In this document: one piece after another, positions 32,401 to 44,974 of the stretch
Layout of the letters: the number at the start of each line of letters is the position of its first letter
How positions within the stretch are numbered: position 1 is the stretch's first letter
Assembly: GCA_036320915.1 (NCBI GenBank)
Contig: JAXBDG010000011.1
Coordinates: 890,501-954,500 of the forward strand
DNA length: 64,000 nucleotides
From: Linnemannia elongata
Taxonomy: Eukaryota; Mortierellomycota; Mortierellomycetes; Mortierellales; Mortierellaceae
Direction: 5' to 3'
Program-made: the position numbers and the translations under genes
Notes under the pieces: generated by a model
Databases searched by the model: none
What the model was told of the DNA's origin: nothing
Seen by the model: only the letters and a program-made list of their open reading frames with translations

Positions 32401-34443
32401 ATCGGGCGTTTCCGAACGTGAGGAGAGTCTCCTAGGGGTAGTCATGGCACGAGGTGTAGGAGATGTTCGAGCACGCGAACCAGCGGCACTGGATTGAGAT
32501 GTGACAGAGGATGTGGATGAAGCTGAACGAGAGTGAGCGCCTGGCTTTGCCATAAGAGTGTTCACTGACGGCTTCGCTCCATTCTGCGACAAACGAGTCC
32601 CAGCGGTAGGGCGCGTGGTTGGTGAGTTGGATCGAAGAGCTGGTTTGGGGACAGGCGAGGGAGAGTTGGCTCGTGCTGCTGCTGCTGCTTGTCCGGGGGT
32701 CATTGTTCTTGAAGTGGTGGGCGATCCTGATGATCCGCCAAGAGCACGGATGGTCGGACTGGCAGCCCTGACTGATGCGCCTGGAAGGCTGGGTTGGCTT
32801 GTTGATAAAGGGCGGGTGATTGATGACTGGGGAGCTCCATTGCGTTGCTTGAGTTGAGTCGCTGTCATGCCGATATATTTTGATGCCCTTGATCCCGCAG
32901 TGATCCTGGAGGCTGCCTGGGCCGCATGACTGGCTGACTCTGGCTGGACTGACTGGTGTGTTGGGTGCGTTGGTGCTGTAGGTGCGTGAGTCTCCTGGGC
33001 AGATGGGGGACGAGCTGGGTCTAGGTCTGGTGAAGATGGGAAGAGCAGCTCCGACTTTACGATCTTTGCAGCCAGGACAAAAATACCGCACTTTGGTCGA
33101 CATTGGAAATAGGTGACCCTAATCAAAAGACCGAAGCAAGATCAAAACAATGCAAAAAAATGTGAGCGTCATTGAAACACACCTTGTTGGTTTCCTTCTC
33201 TTCGTCGTTTTTTTTCATCTCACTTTCGGTATTCTTGGATGACACGAAAAGGATGAAAAAGACACAACAGACGCAATATCGCTAAGAAAAGGGGGATTAT
33301 GATCCACTGAATAACTATAAACAAAAGCATTGAATGACGACAGAGGTCTTACCCGTTAACACTGCCGTCGTTCTTGCCCGTGGGTGTGTCCAGCTCAATA
33401 CCAGCCCAGGTACCAGACTTGAACTCAGCAGGCCCGACGTAACGAAGGTATCCTGACAAGGCCATGCTCTCGACAATAACACGATCGCCAATCTCATAAT
33501 TGTCAAGAGATGGAGGAGCAACAACAGGTGAGCCAGGAACTCCTGTCAATGGGTTCTTTGGAACTGCTGCAGCAGGAACAGCAGAAGGCAATGCAGCACC
33601 TGCGGGACGTTGGAACAATGGCTGCTTCATCAAGCTAGTGCGGGCTCCTGTGGTCGCTGGGGAGGCAATTCCTGATCCTGTAGAAAGACGCGATGTAAGT
33701 AAGGTGGGACGGGATCCTGAGGGAGAACTGGAAGTCAGACGATTGGTTGAAGGAGCTCCTCCTGGTGTGGGCGAAGGTGCTGACGAATTGGTTGGCAGGT
33801 TAGGATTGGAAGTGGAGAGAGGGGAGGACAGGCCAGAATAGGAGGCGGGTCGAGAGAGTTGTTGCTGACCGGTCGTCGTCGTCGTGTTGACTTGCGAAGG
33901 AAGAGCGCTATTATTGAGAGGGGCAGTGGTGGACGTTTCAGGGACCATGCTAAGACGAGAGTTGCTGGGTCGTCGGGTGATCTGTGATGTCCTGTGGGTC
34001 AATGGCGAAGTGAGGCTGGTGGGAGAGGCACGGTCATTATTGACAGGGCTGGGAGGCTGTTGAGGGTGACCAAAGCCGAGGGCAGAGGAAGAGGGTGCGG
34101 TTGTGGCAGAAAAGTGTCCGAATCCTGAGGTGTGTCCAGAGGTATTGTGTGCGGTGAGTGTTGGTGAGAATCCTGAGGCCTGTGTTGTTGTGGGTTGAGT
34201 GGGTTTGCGTGCAGGATCAATTAAACCGGGGCTGTGGATAGAGATGGCTTCGGCGAGGAGAGCTTGTTGTTCGGGGGTCATATCCTTGAAGGCTTTGGAG
34301 ACGGAGCTTGAGGCTGGGGTGGTCAAGAAGGATCGTCGCTGGAGCACGCTTGCTGGGGCGGGGATGCCAGTCAGGTTGACGGGGCCACCAGCAGTGGGCG
34401 GCTTTGGCAGCTTCGAGTTGGCCTGAGGGGTCTTGGGGGCCAT
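29449..34443 (-). CDS. CLIP-170-type CAP-Gly microtubule plus-end protein
   Basis: Microtubule plus-end tracking protein, equivalent to S. pombe Tip1 and yeast Bik1. Three exons: 33353-34443, 29623-33118 and 29449-29517; 1551 residues. After a Ser/Thr/Pro-rich N-terminus, one CAP-Gly domain spans about residues 315-390, split by the first intron (GTWAGIELDTPTGKNDGSVN, then GVTYFQCRPKCGIFV). A second Ser/Pro/Arg-rich linker follows. A long coiled coil covers about residues 630-1450, with SKAWELNQLNKELTDLE near its end. Two C-terminal CCHC zinc knuckles follow: CEVCEVEGHDIISC (CX2CX4HX4C) and CENCEEFGLHYTDEC, with one extra residue before His. The N-terminal linker is typical of EB-dependent tip trackers. 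The stop overlaps a good GTAAGT donor; an alternative last exon is described separately. Confidence 0.93.
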
Positions 34444-37200
34444 TGCTGGATAGGCGTCTCAGCTACTACTCGGGAGGGAGGAGGGGGAGGAAGGAGGGCG
34501 AGGGAAAAGAGATTAGTTAGGGAGGAAGGATTGAGTGAAAGTGGGAATCGGGATGAGGAAGAAGGGTGAAGGGAAGGCAAGGGAGAGAGGAGTATGAAAG
34601 TGTCGTAGTGGTGAAGGACAGAAAAAGAAGCAAGAAAAAAAAAACTAAAAAGTAAAAAAAATAACAAGGGGGGGAAGAAAAGGAAAAGAGAAAAAAGAAC
34701 CAGGAGAAACAGACAGGCAAACAAGCAGGGCAGGGCAAGAGAGAAAAAAAAGAAGAGTAAAGGGTAGGAGGGTGGAAGGGTGGATGTGTGCGAAAATAAA
34801 CATGTTCTGCACATGTACAGTACATACAAACACACACTCACGCACATAAACGCACATAAATACATACATGCACTCTCTCTTGACAAACAACGGCAATACC
34901 ACATCAGCAATAACAACAACAGCAGCAACAACAACAACAACCGCTATAACGACGGTAAAAAGCGCACACACTTGGAAACGATATGTGTACTGGTCACAAG
35001 GTGCAAGCCAGCTAGTCTCTTCTTCCACCCCTCCCTCTTTTATGTGTTGTTTTTGAGTTTTTGTTCAGCCACCCCCTCTCTCATTCTCTTTCTCCAAATG
35101 AGCAATCAGAAGGTGTGAGTGTTGAAGGAACATTGTATAAGAGAAAAGAACGAAATGAGTTCTGATGACAAAAAAACCATCCCTATGCAAGCTGTATTTT
35201 GTACGCTGTCAGTGAATGGGTGTGCCTAGTTGGTTTTACTCACCCAAAGATAAAGAAGGAAAAACTAACAGGGGAGGCGATGAAAAAGGAAGAATGAAGA
35301 AAAAACGAGTAGTGTTTGTGTGTGCCCTTTGCAGAGGTGAGGAGAGTGTAGGGGCAAGAAGGGAATAAGGGAATGGTGGCAAAGAGAATTGAGGAAAGGG
35401 AGGGGGTGATGAAGGGAGGTGATGGGGGAAAGAGTAAGATGATGAAGGAAAAGAAAGGAGGATAAAAAAGGCAAGGACGACAACAAAGGGACTTGTCACA
35501 ATCAGTGAGACTGATATGGTGTGTGATGATTGTGTCTTTGTCTGCGTGGGTGTGTGATCAGTCGGACATCACACTTCCCCTTTTTTTCAATTGTCTCTAT
35601 CACTCTCAATCTATCACTCATAACTGATAAACTCACACTCGAATGGTACCTGAATGGAAAAGGCGCCACTAATCCCAGCCTTCCACTGCTGGAGCAGCAG
35701 CACCAGTTCACAACGCAACCAACCGAAGCAACCAAACTAAACAAACAAACAAACAAACAAACATACAAACAAACGAACATATAAAAAGACAGAGAGGGCA
35801 TCTTTCGCCGTACTTACTTCCCATCAAGCTATCCCAACGGTTCATTCTTTTTTTACATACAGGTCATTCATTTTATGCACGCTGTTCGCTGTAAGAACTT
35901 CCCGTGCATACATACAACCATCCACCCACTCATTACACCTAGACCCACCATCCAATCAACCACGATAAACTAAAGCTGAGAAAAAAAAGGGTATGTACAT
36001 CGCAACAGGCGCTTAATAACACTAGACGAAGAAAAGCTATATCATAGACGACAATCATAAAGCACTAATCCCATTCAAGCCACAGCCACTCTCCACACCT
36101 TATCAACTGTTCGCCCTGGTTTTATGCTACCACGTTTTCTTTGTTTGTGAGCAACAAGCAGAACTGCTCACCAACTCGGCGATCTTCCAAAAAGAAAAAG
36201 CACTGTCCACCTTTGCCCTTGTCATTCTTTGTGTCAACAAGCCACGTCGTGGGTCTGTCAGTCCAAACCAAACCAGCCTTCATCTCGCGTGGCCAACAAA
36301 GATAGTTTCGCTCTCATATTAGATGCACCCTGTCCTTTCTTTCATTCCCGATTTGACGAACATGATCCTTACCTCAACTGGTACATCGCTGACCTCAGCC
36401 TTTACCCTATGTCTAATCCTGCTCAGTCCTTTGTGGTCCCAAGACTTGACAGGCGTGAAGCTTTCATACCATATGTTTAATTACGGACGCTAAGAGCTGT
36501 CTACTACCGCCTCAAAGGCTCTTCGGCTCGTACTGATCGATTTCGGTCAACCGAGGTGCAAACGACTTGGATGGATGTACCTTGCTCTGGTAATGGCGTC
36601 GTACGACTTTTTTATTTTCTCCATGGCACAGGAGTAGAACGAGAACCAATGACCTATGCATCCTGAGCACCTTGATGCGACAACGGATGTGCTTTACTGT
36701 CCTAACTCCCGTGTCTCTTTTCATCCTTTTTTTCATCTGCCTTGGATAATGCCCCGAGAACGACGAGGAGCAGTGACAAGGAAGAGGATAAATAGGACGG
36801 GTTGTGCGAAATGGAGCTTGACGTTGAGAGGCCTCAAAAAGAGAGGCCCTTTGAGACCATCCCTCTCCTTCCCCTTTTCTCTTCCTCCCTGACACTTAAA
36901 ACAAGGACCACACTACGACCAAAAAAAAAAAAGAAAAAAAAAAGAAGGGGGCCGATGAAGTACAGGAGGGACGACGGTATATGTTTTCTTACCCCTTCTC
37001 CTCCCTCTCCATCCTCTCCTTACTGCAAAAACCCAAGCCCTTGACCACCCACCCATCTCCAGACAAAAATAAGGGAACCACAGTGAACAAAGAAACTTCA
37101 AAATAACATTTTTTTCACTCTTTTTTTCTCCATCTGTTCGAACACCACCTCCTTCCTTTCTCATCGACATTCAACACTCACTAACCGCTCATACTCAAAC
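34444..37200. other. 2.76 kb gene-free divergent region
   Basis: It lies between the start of the CLIP-170 gene (minus) and the secreted-protein gene (plus). All frames over it are short or of biased composition. The first 340 nt are C/T-rich on the CLIP sense strand. An (AAAC)n simple repeat lies near 35738-35775. I see no tRNA, snRNA or transposon end. Confidence 0.5.
35738..35775. repeat. (AAAC)n simple repeat
   Basis: Tandem AAAC units with one imperfect unit, in the long gene-free region. Confidence 0.75.
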
Positions 37201-37906
37201 ATGCACACCTTTATTCCTTTGCTCTCGCTTGCACTTTCTCTTGCTACCACAGCCTTGGGCATGGGCGAAGATCCTACTTCTAACCTGAACTTCTGCAAAG
37301 ACAGTGCTCACAAGAAAGTATTGTCGGGTACTCATCGTTTAACCCTATTTTTTAAAAAAAAAAATCCACATTCCTCAACTAAAACAACACCCGTTCTGAA
37401 CAACCATGGGCGCACTTTTTCTTCCTTATTTTTCTCACTGAAATTCCTTTGTAGTTCCTGGAACCCACTGGCCATGATTTTGGAAACCTGACTGTACCTT
37501 CTTTCAAGGGCATCGAGAATAACCGCTATTGCTTCCATTTCGTCGGCAACTTTGAAAAGAAGGAGGCTTTTCCTTCCGATGCCAAAGTTGGCATTACAGT
37601 CTACAACCAAAGTAAGAAACAAACATAAAAACAAATGGACACGCTCTTTTACAATGACAAACCAAAAGGTCATGTACACGCATCACCTCTTACTCACCTC
37701 ATCCACTCCAGTTACATCGCCACCTTCGCAAGACCTGCTGTGGAATGAAATTCAACCACTTTGCAAGGCCTTGAAAATCGCTCCACCTGCCCTCGGATGC
37801 TCCCTTTCATCTTTCCCTAACATCGTACCTGATGACCATGTCATATACGGATGTGTTGACCTCGTCACCACTGACCTCGAGACTGACCCAGGCGTCAAAG
37901 GAGTAA

Positions 37907-37946
<40 letters not shown>

Positions 37947-38168
37947 ATAATCTTTGGCCACAACATTCCTCACATTTTCTTGATTTGGCTTCGCCCAAAG
38001 CTTGGAGCTGCAAAAATTGCTGGTGAGAGAAGAATGTATCATTGATATTTGCTAACATCCCCCCTTTGTTTTCATCATATATAGGAGAATGGTGTTGTAT
38101 ATGTTGACTTCTACAACAAGGAAGAATTCAGTTTCTTGTGTGCCTTCGGAGACGTAAAGTTCATCTAA
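37201..38168 (+). CDS. Small secreted Cys-containing protein, possibly ML/NPC2-like lipid binder
   Basis: Four exons: 37201-37317, 37455-37611, 37712-37902 and 38085-38168; 182 residues. It opens with a clear signal peptide (MHTFIPLLSLALSLATTALG). The mature part has six Cys (in NFCKD, RYCFHF, PLCKAL, LGCSL, YGCVD and FLCAFG) and ends in LCAFGDVKFI. Size, six cysteines, the PLCKAL...GCSL spacing and the last beta-strand resemble ML-domain proteins (NPC2, MD-2, fungal PG/PI transfer protein), which bind sterols or phospholipids. That assignment is by pattern only. Intron 3 carries a 34-nt T tract just after its donor. It converges on the sphingoid-base kinase gene, with 256 nt between stops. 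Confidence 0.72.
37911..37944. repeat. T34 homopolymer
   Basis: Uninterrupted run of 34 T on the plus strand, beginning 8 nt after the intron 3 donor of the secreted-protein gene. Confidence 0.95.
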
Positions 38169-38424
38169 GAACGGTCGACACCATACATGCTTGTCCGTTT
38201 TCTTTTCTCTCTGGCAAAAACCAACAAGTAGTACAACCCAACAAACAAAATAAATATGAGAAGAAAAATATATTGTGCGGCTTCCCTTCTTCCTCTCGGC
38301 TTCCTTCACATCCTATCATAAATTACCCAGGCAACATTCATTTTCGTAACTTCATGCAATGGTCTGGTATATTTAATTATTATTACTAATCTTACTACAA
38401 AAAACAATGGCGATGATACAGCTC

Positions 38425-40708
38425 TTACTCCCGCATACTGCGAGCATAGCGTCCTTCAATACTGAGCACAGAGATGAGACCAGGATGGGCTTCAACCTGG
38501 TAAGGCGCGTACGGCGTATGTTCACCGTCCATGGAAATGAAGCCACTTTCGTTCTTTGGGGTCAGACGGAACGCTTTGACCTTCATGTAGCGGACCTACG
38601 TGACGCAATAGAAAATCTCAATGGTCAGCACAACCGTATCTTTACCAGTCATAATCTTGTGTTCAATATACAAAAGAGCATTTAAAAACAACCAAGACAT
38701 ACCTTGTCGTGATAAATGTGCTCGCCGGTTTCTGTGCCCAACATGATCTGGATACCATTCATGCGACCAGTGCCCTTGGGGAAAACAATGAGATCGATCA
38801 AGCCATCGTTAGGGGTTGATGCAGGGTTAAGCAGCATTCCCTTGGAGATCCATGGCAACTTGGCGCCGACTGCTGTAATAACGTCCTCGGAATCCGTGAC
38901 CCATCCGTCGCTCTTGTTGAGTTGAGCATTGACACCGCCAAAGCGATCGACAATTGTTGGGTGGGACTGATCCAGTTCATCGTGGGTCTGATCGGCCCAG
39001 ACGACAGACTGTTGGCGCCTGTAGTTGTATTCGGCGCGAATCTTGTCGACATTGGTTTCCACCGGGATATAAGAGATCTCGCAAGGGTAGGTCTGCTGAG
39101 ACAATAACTTTCCGACAGCTGCCACGGTGAATCGTGCCTCACCCATCCAGCGCATATCTTCCGTGCCCAGATCGACATCAGCGACCAAACCGAAAGACTG
39201 GAGAACAAACGAAAAATAGCGATTTTGACCCTGTGTGACCGAGCACAAATCGACAGGCATAGCTCTTCCTTTGATGATTCCCAAAACTGCGTTGGTGACA
39301 TGACTTCCATGATCTTCGCCCAAAAGAGAGTATGACAAGGCATTGCCCGATCCTATTTTGAGTTGGAGATAGTAAAAGTTAGAAGCCGTGATGTTACGAA
39401 TGAAATGAGAACCAGGGTGATCAGTAGTATTCGAATCTATCGGGAGTGCCATTACCTCCAGGAATGGCACCGATTGGTAGCTTGTGAGCAGCAATTGCAT
39501 CGGGACGCTCCATGAGTCCATTGATGACCTCGTGCAAAACACCGTCTCCACTGACAGAAACCACGGCATCAAAGAGTCGAATGTTGAGATCCCTGGCAAT
39601 CTCCTTTGCGTGGTACCGGTGCGTGGTGTCTTTCAGGGAGAGAAAAAAATAGTCCAAAGAGAGGAGGCAGAGGTTAGTACTGGGCTTTTCCGAATGGCAC
39701 GGTATCAAAAATAATAATCGCCCTCAGCCCAGCTCATGCGCAGCCTGTGAAAAGGAACATACAGGTCAGGTCATAAGTGCATCCGGCAGCCTTGAAGATC
39801 GGTTCGGCAATGGTCTCCCACAATTTCTTCGCGTGTCCCTGGCCTCCGAAGGGGTTGACGAGGACCTTGAAGTGTCTTCCTTTCTTGATATCTATCAATT
39901 TAAAGCAAATGATTGCGATGAGTGGACTATAGAAAACGGGATGGTTTGCATCGCTGCTGCTGTCGTTGGGCTTCGCCCAAAAAAACCAACCCAAAGAAAC
40001 CATGTGGGAGCTGTAAAAATATTTTCGGTAGAGTTTTACCTTTATAGACATGAGAGAGTACATTGGATTGCCACTGAACTGCATTGGCCTTGTCCCTGAC
40101 CTGGAATACGAGGCGTTCAAGAACAGACTCCTTGGTGGGTCCATTCTTGGCAGAGGCAACAGAAAGTACGAGCGAATCTTCGTGCTCGATATCGATGTTC
40201 AGGATTTCGACAGTCTTAATGATACGGTGACCACCTGGACGACGGGAAGAAAAGGGGGGACTGGGAGGGTAAGTGCACAGGTCCGTGAGGGGTTCGAGAG
40301 CCACACGTGGATATATGGACATACTGGTCTAGCCTGACTCGAGATTCGAGACGGGAAGAAATACAAAAAAAAAAAAAAAAAAAAAGGGCGAACAAACGTA
40401 CCAGCGAAGGTTGAGGAAGGTCCGCAAGGAAGGCAGCTGGAAGACTGCTTAGGTTCTATATGAGTAATGTTTAACAAGAAGAACGAATCTCTTGTGTTTA
40501 GTCGTTGCGATCGGATACTTCCTGTCGAGAGGAATCAATTTCGACGAATGTGAATTCCATCGGAGAAATGGAGACAGGAGAGGAGGTCGATGGGCGAGTG
40601 AGTACCATCGAGGCTGAGTCCGTCGAACTCGAGTTGTTGTCCGTTGTACACGAGTTCGACCTGGTGGTTTCCTTGGTGGGCCTGGAGGACGAAGGGGAAT
40701 GAGGCCAT
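38425..40708 (-). CDS. Sphingoid long-chain-base kinase (Lcb4/Lcb5, sphingosine kinase)
   Basis: Phosphorylates sphingosine, dihydrosphingosine or phytosphingosine. Seven exons: 40606-40708, 40402-40455, 40040-40234, 39763-39891, 39456-39629, 38703-39352 and 38425-38595; 491 residues. The DAGK catalytic fold is clear: VLVNPFGGQGHAKKLW, YTTHRYHAKEIARDL, VSGDGVLHEVINGL and IPGGSGNALSYSLLG. The GSGN block is split by an intron. The C-terminal block FPKGTGRMNGIQIMLGTETG, then MDGEHTPYAPYQVEAHPG, is typical of sphingosine kinases rather than ceramide or diacylglycerol kinases. A possible membrane contact is the SSSCLPCGP segment, whose Cys residues could be palmitoylated as reported for yeast Lcb4; this is inference. 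Intron 2 contains a T21 tract on the sense strand. Confidence 0.94.
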
Positions 40709-41485
40709 GGTGTATGTCTGTGTTTAAGAGAGGAAGGGGAGGTCGATGGAGATGAGGGGTGGAAAGAAGAAGGAAGGAAGAAAGAAGGAGCAAGGGACGG
40801 GGGGAGGAAGGAAGGAAGGAAAGTTGGGACGGATAGAGTGGAGAAAAGAAAGAAAGGAGGAAGGAGAGAGAGAGAGAGAGGGAGAGAGAGGAAGAGGGAA
40901 AAGATAGAGAGAGAGAGCTAGGAGAAATTGTTACCGCCGTAGAATGAAGCACGATGCGAGATTAGCAGAAACAAAAAAAAGAAAAAAAAAAAAAAAATGA
41001 AAAAAGAGGGAATCGCTCACTGAACTGAGGTAGGCTCACAGCCTGCAAATGTACTGTATATGTACAATGGATCAATCAACAGTAATCAGGAACACACATC
41101 CCTTGCACTGTACTACAGTACTACACACACACACATACGCATCGATGGTTGTTGCCAAGTAAGGGCCATCATGACAATCGCCACTGACTGGTCGACAGTC
41201 CTTGTCCGTCGCTGCTGCCAAGGATTGGCTGCATTAATCGTCTTTTCTTCTTGTCGTTCATGCTCCTCCCACATTTTTCTTTTTTTTGGTTCATATCTGT
41301 GTTGCGCCCGTCCTTTTTGACAAAAAATTCAGCCGGAGGTGGCTTGGCACCCATTCATTCCTATTCCTCGCTGAACACTCCTCAGATGTTCCTCCGAAAC
41401 GCGTCCGCCCAGCAGGGCCCCCTCCCCCCCCTCCCTCCTCCTCACTCCCTACTCCTACCCCTCACACTCTACCCCTGAAAGTTCA
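40709..41485. promoter_or_regulatory. Divergent promoter region, base kinase and LYR-protein genes
   Basis: A 777-nt interval between two starts facing away from each other. Left of centre it has a pronounced GA/CT tract (40735-40920), including (GA)n at 40866-40882. No specific factor site recognised. Confidence 0.5.
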
Positions 41486-43068
41486 ATGCCGACCTACGGA
41501 CCTGTTCCTGCCTCATTCAAAGGCCTCTCTCACCGCCACCAGGCCCTCTTCCTCTACCGACATATCCTCCGCCAAGGCGCATCATTCTTTGACGAACGAT
41601 CAAGGTAAACCCTTGATCAGTTTTGGCTAATGAACTCTTTCTTTCTTCATGCAACTCATTCCTTTCTTGCTTGCTTCATTACTCTCTCTCTCAACTAGTT
41701 ACTGGATCCGAGTAAGAGCCCAGGAGACCTTCAGGAAGAATAAGAGCCAAAAGGACGAGCACCGTATCCAGAAGTACATGAGCGATGCCCGCAAGGTAAA
41801 CAACCATATCACAATCGAACCACTCTTTCTCCATCATAAGAGTCTTCCTTCTTGACCTTTTCTTTGCTCTATTTTGCGATAATCGTTCAAAGTTTCATTT
41901 TCATTTATCCTCCCTTCTCAAAAAACTGTGCTCATAAAAATATAACCCCCTCCCTCTCCCCCCACTCAACCTTTCGCTCGTTCCTGTTTTTATCGGACAG
42001 GCTCTCCGTCTCATAGAACGCGCCAACCAGATGGACCTCAAGTCCGTGATGCGGATCCTAAGACTTTCGCATGGTCTCCAGGGAAGGGACCGGCGGATCC
42101 TTCTTCAGCCATTTGTTGACTCGACGCGTGCAAGGACTCTGTCGACTGATAAACTCTCTGCCGCCATCGTTGCCTCAGGAACTTCTACACCTTCTTCAAC
42201 AACGGCACCACTGGCTTCTTCGGGAACAATAAGTGACTCGACAACTCAACATCGCCTGTCAGAAGTCTTGCTGGCGTCCAAAGAGGATCCGGAACCTCTC
42301 TTCTTCAAAAAGAAAAGAACAGTGCCCCCCATTCTATTACCCCCCCTGGTATCTCTGATCCAAGGTACAACTGGGAAGAGTGTACAACCCGTCCTGCCTC
42401 AGCCACTGTTCAAGCCATTGCACGGGAAACGAGAGGCAAACCTTCGGTGGCGCTTCTTCGCCAAACAGATGGGCAAAGTCAGGCCGCCCCTCGCCGGGGA
42501 TATCCGACAAGAAATTGAGCGAAAATCTCGGATAGGTTTATCCAAGAGTTCTATACGTCCTACAGACGACGACAACGTGGAGACTCTTGAGAGAGCACAG
42601 GAACACATCGAGTGGGAACAACGTATTTTGACGACTATCAAGTCATGGAACAAAACTGGCGAAGAACAAAAAAGAAATCGATGGGAGACGGGGAGGTTTC
42701 ATCCTAGTATTGGAGGCAAGCCTGCAAAATCCAACACTCTAACTCCTCGACTCTACCGCAGGATATGGCAACAGCTCTTGAACGAAGTTCCCATCCTGGA
42801 TGTCAAACTCTCTACTCCTGGACCAAGTGGGCATGAGAACAAGGGTGTGCAGGAAGGGGTATTAAAGGATGCGAGACTAGAGCGGTCTTTGTCACACACA
42901 CCAGCATCAGCAGTGTACTCGGTCTCGAAAAGTGCACAGTCACACCAGGCGCGTTCGTCTGCTGGCTTGAAACTTCAGGCCCTCGTCAGTGATTTTGATC
43001 AACTTGGATTCTCAGAAACTAGTCAATCCCCTCAAGTCAAGTCTAGGAAGAAAGCAGCAAAAACATGA
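41486..43068 (+). CDS. LYR-motif (Complex1_LYR) protein with a long C-terminal extension
   Basis: Three exons: 41486-41604, 41699-41795 and 42001-43068; 427 residues. The first ~110 residues form an LYR helix bundle: the L-Y-R of ALFLYRHILRQ, the F of ETFRKNKSQKDEHRIQKY, and a third helix ARKALRLIERANQMD. LYR proteins act in mitochondria as adaptors for Fe-S delivery or complex assembly, usually bound to acyl carrier protein. Most are about 100 residues, so the ~310-residue tail is unusual. The tail is basic, with a region RWRFFAKQMGKVRPPLAGDIRQEIE that looks conserved. It may relate to the fungal Cup1-like LYR group, but I cannot confirm that. No classical N-terminal presequence is obvious. 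Confidence 0.82.
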
Positions 43069-43292
43069 CAATAAGAAATAAAAGCTAGCTGTCCTTGGTC
43101 CCCACTATCTTTAATTATCTCATTATTAGTTACTAAAAAAAATCTCGTATGAGGGGTGGATAGAGGGGTGGCGGGTGGGTAGGTGTGTTGGACGAAGGGT
43201 ATTCCTAATGAATGTGAAGGGGTAAAACAAAAACGTCTACAAGAGCGACCTGCGCGTGCCATGGTCATGGCATAGAGGTGTAGGCGCATTTT

Positions 43293-44974
43293 TTAGGCCT
43301 CAACAGGACCGCCACGACCGGGGTCGATGCCTCCGATCTCACGACGACCGTTCCGTACTCCCGACTGATTTGCTCCGCCGCTGTAGCCGTACTGGAAGGT
43401 GTTGATAATGTGTTTTCCTGCATTCAAGACCTCCTCTGAAAATTCAACCTCCTAATAAAGTCCACGAATATAAAAAGAACAAGCATAGTGAGCACAAGAG
43501 AGAGAATATTGTGTGAGTAACACTGTTGCAAAAGTCGTCGTTGCTCTCAAAGATGGTTTTTCTTTCGAAAGATCATGCCACGTTAGAAATAGAAAAAAGA
43601 AGAGAAGAAAAGAAGCAAGCAAAAAACAACGAGTTCCTTACATGCTTGTCTGCCAACTTGGGTCCAAGAATCTATTTTATGTCAACAGCAGAGCATAGAG
43701 CGGAGTATTGTGGTTCAGTTAGCCGGGAAATACAAGAGCAAAAGCGTAAAAAAAAAAAAAAAAAGAGGTGCGTCCCGCTGGAGTATTCCATCCTTTTGGG
43801 TACAATGGTAAAATTTTAGTTCAACTTACGGGAATATCCACTCCTGCCTTAGCAGCATGGCGCGAAAGGGAAAAGATGGCATCGACAACCTGGCCGGGGT
43901 TCTTGTTCTCGTACAAATCAATGGTCTGGAAAAGATCGTGCTTGGGGCATCCAAGCTTCTCGCATCCCTCCAAGAACTTGGCAATGTTCTCCATCTAATA
44001 TACAATGGGCAAAGTGTGGTTGGTTCAAAAAAAAAGGGGGGATGAAAAGAGATGAAATGTTGGATGTGAGTTAATTGCAAATCTTTGTGATCCTGTTGGC
44101 TCAATGGTTGTTGTACGACACCTAGCTGTTGTGTGGTGAAAGAGATCCATGTTTGTGCGTAGCGTACCTGGATGAAAGGCATCTTGGAGGCCTTGACCTT
44201 GACGAAACCAGGGATGAGGACGTTCATAAGCCTAGTTGTTTGTGTTAATGATTTAAAATATGTCGTTAGTGCATTGTCAATTGCAAAGAAAGAAAGATGA
44301 AATAAAGATGAGTGAGCGATCGAGCGACTGCAATATACTCTTCGAGGCAGTTTGTGTACTGCAAAAATAAACCTCAACAACAATGTCGACTCTTCACGTA
44401 CTTGCAGAGGATTACACCATCCTTCAACGATGCTTGGAAATCTGGCAGAGGGAACTTTTCGCCAACAACGGTTTCAATCCACTCGCGAGCCTAGTGGTAG
44501 TTAAAAGTGCAAGAATGCAGCCGGTAAGAAGGTAGTTCATATAAAAAAAAAAAAGTCAGTTATGCAAAAGTGTGTGCGACATAAGTGTCAGGGGGTTCAA
44601 CTGTCCTGTCAATCCATCTATTCTCCTTCCTCCTTTATTTTTTTTGTCCGTTGTGAGGGTCCCTTACCTCAACCTCGCGTCCAACGTCGTACTTGGCTGC
44701 AAGCTTGGCAGCAATTTCTATTGCAATAGCAACGAAGGTGTTTGGTTAGGTGAGTAAGAGGTCATTATTCGAGATGAGTTGTGGTGTTAGCAAAAAAAAA
44801 AAAAAAAAAAAAAAAAAAGTGATGGCAACAGTTGGGGTTGCATGTTTGGACATGGTCACACCCAAAAAACTTTAAAGCTCAGGGGGAATCCACTGTGGAG
44901 GTTGGATGAGAGAGAGTGTCTTTTTTTTTTTTGTTCTTACCTCTGTCGATACCGTACTTTCTGGGGCCGCTCAT
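43293..44974 (-). CDS. SCP1: Transgelin/calponin actin-bundling protein (Scp1-like)
   Basis: Single calponin-homology-domain protein that cross-links F-actin in patches. Seven exons: 44941-44974, 44668-44717, 44402-44490, 44168-44231, 43830-43994, 43642-43671 and 43293-43451; 196 residues, the transgelin size. CH-domain hallmarks in order: AREWIETVVGEKFP, LKDGVILCKLMNVLIPG, PFIQMENIAKFLEGCEKLG and DLFQTIDLYENKNPGQVVD. A single CLIK-type repeat follows near the C-terminus (NTFQYGYSGGANQSGV), the second actin contact. Exon 6 is only 30 nt. Intron 1 carries a 27-nt T tract on the sense strand. It is divergent from the STT4 gene across 1.1 kb. Confidence 0.94.
44792..44818. repeat. A27 homopolymer
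   Basis: Run of 27 A on the plus strand (T27 in the sense of the transgelin gene), inside its first intron. Confidence 0.95.

Noticed and set aside
38001..38023. Possible 22-nt exon in the secreted-protein gene (LGAAKIA)
   Set aside because: It leaves phase 1, and the last exon then hits a stop. Skipping it keeps the frame to ...CAFGDVKFI.
37941..38030. Poly-T tract as evidence of a retroposed element in reverse orientation
   Set aside because: No target-site duplication or adjacent element sequence can be seen. Replication slippage is enough.
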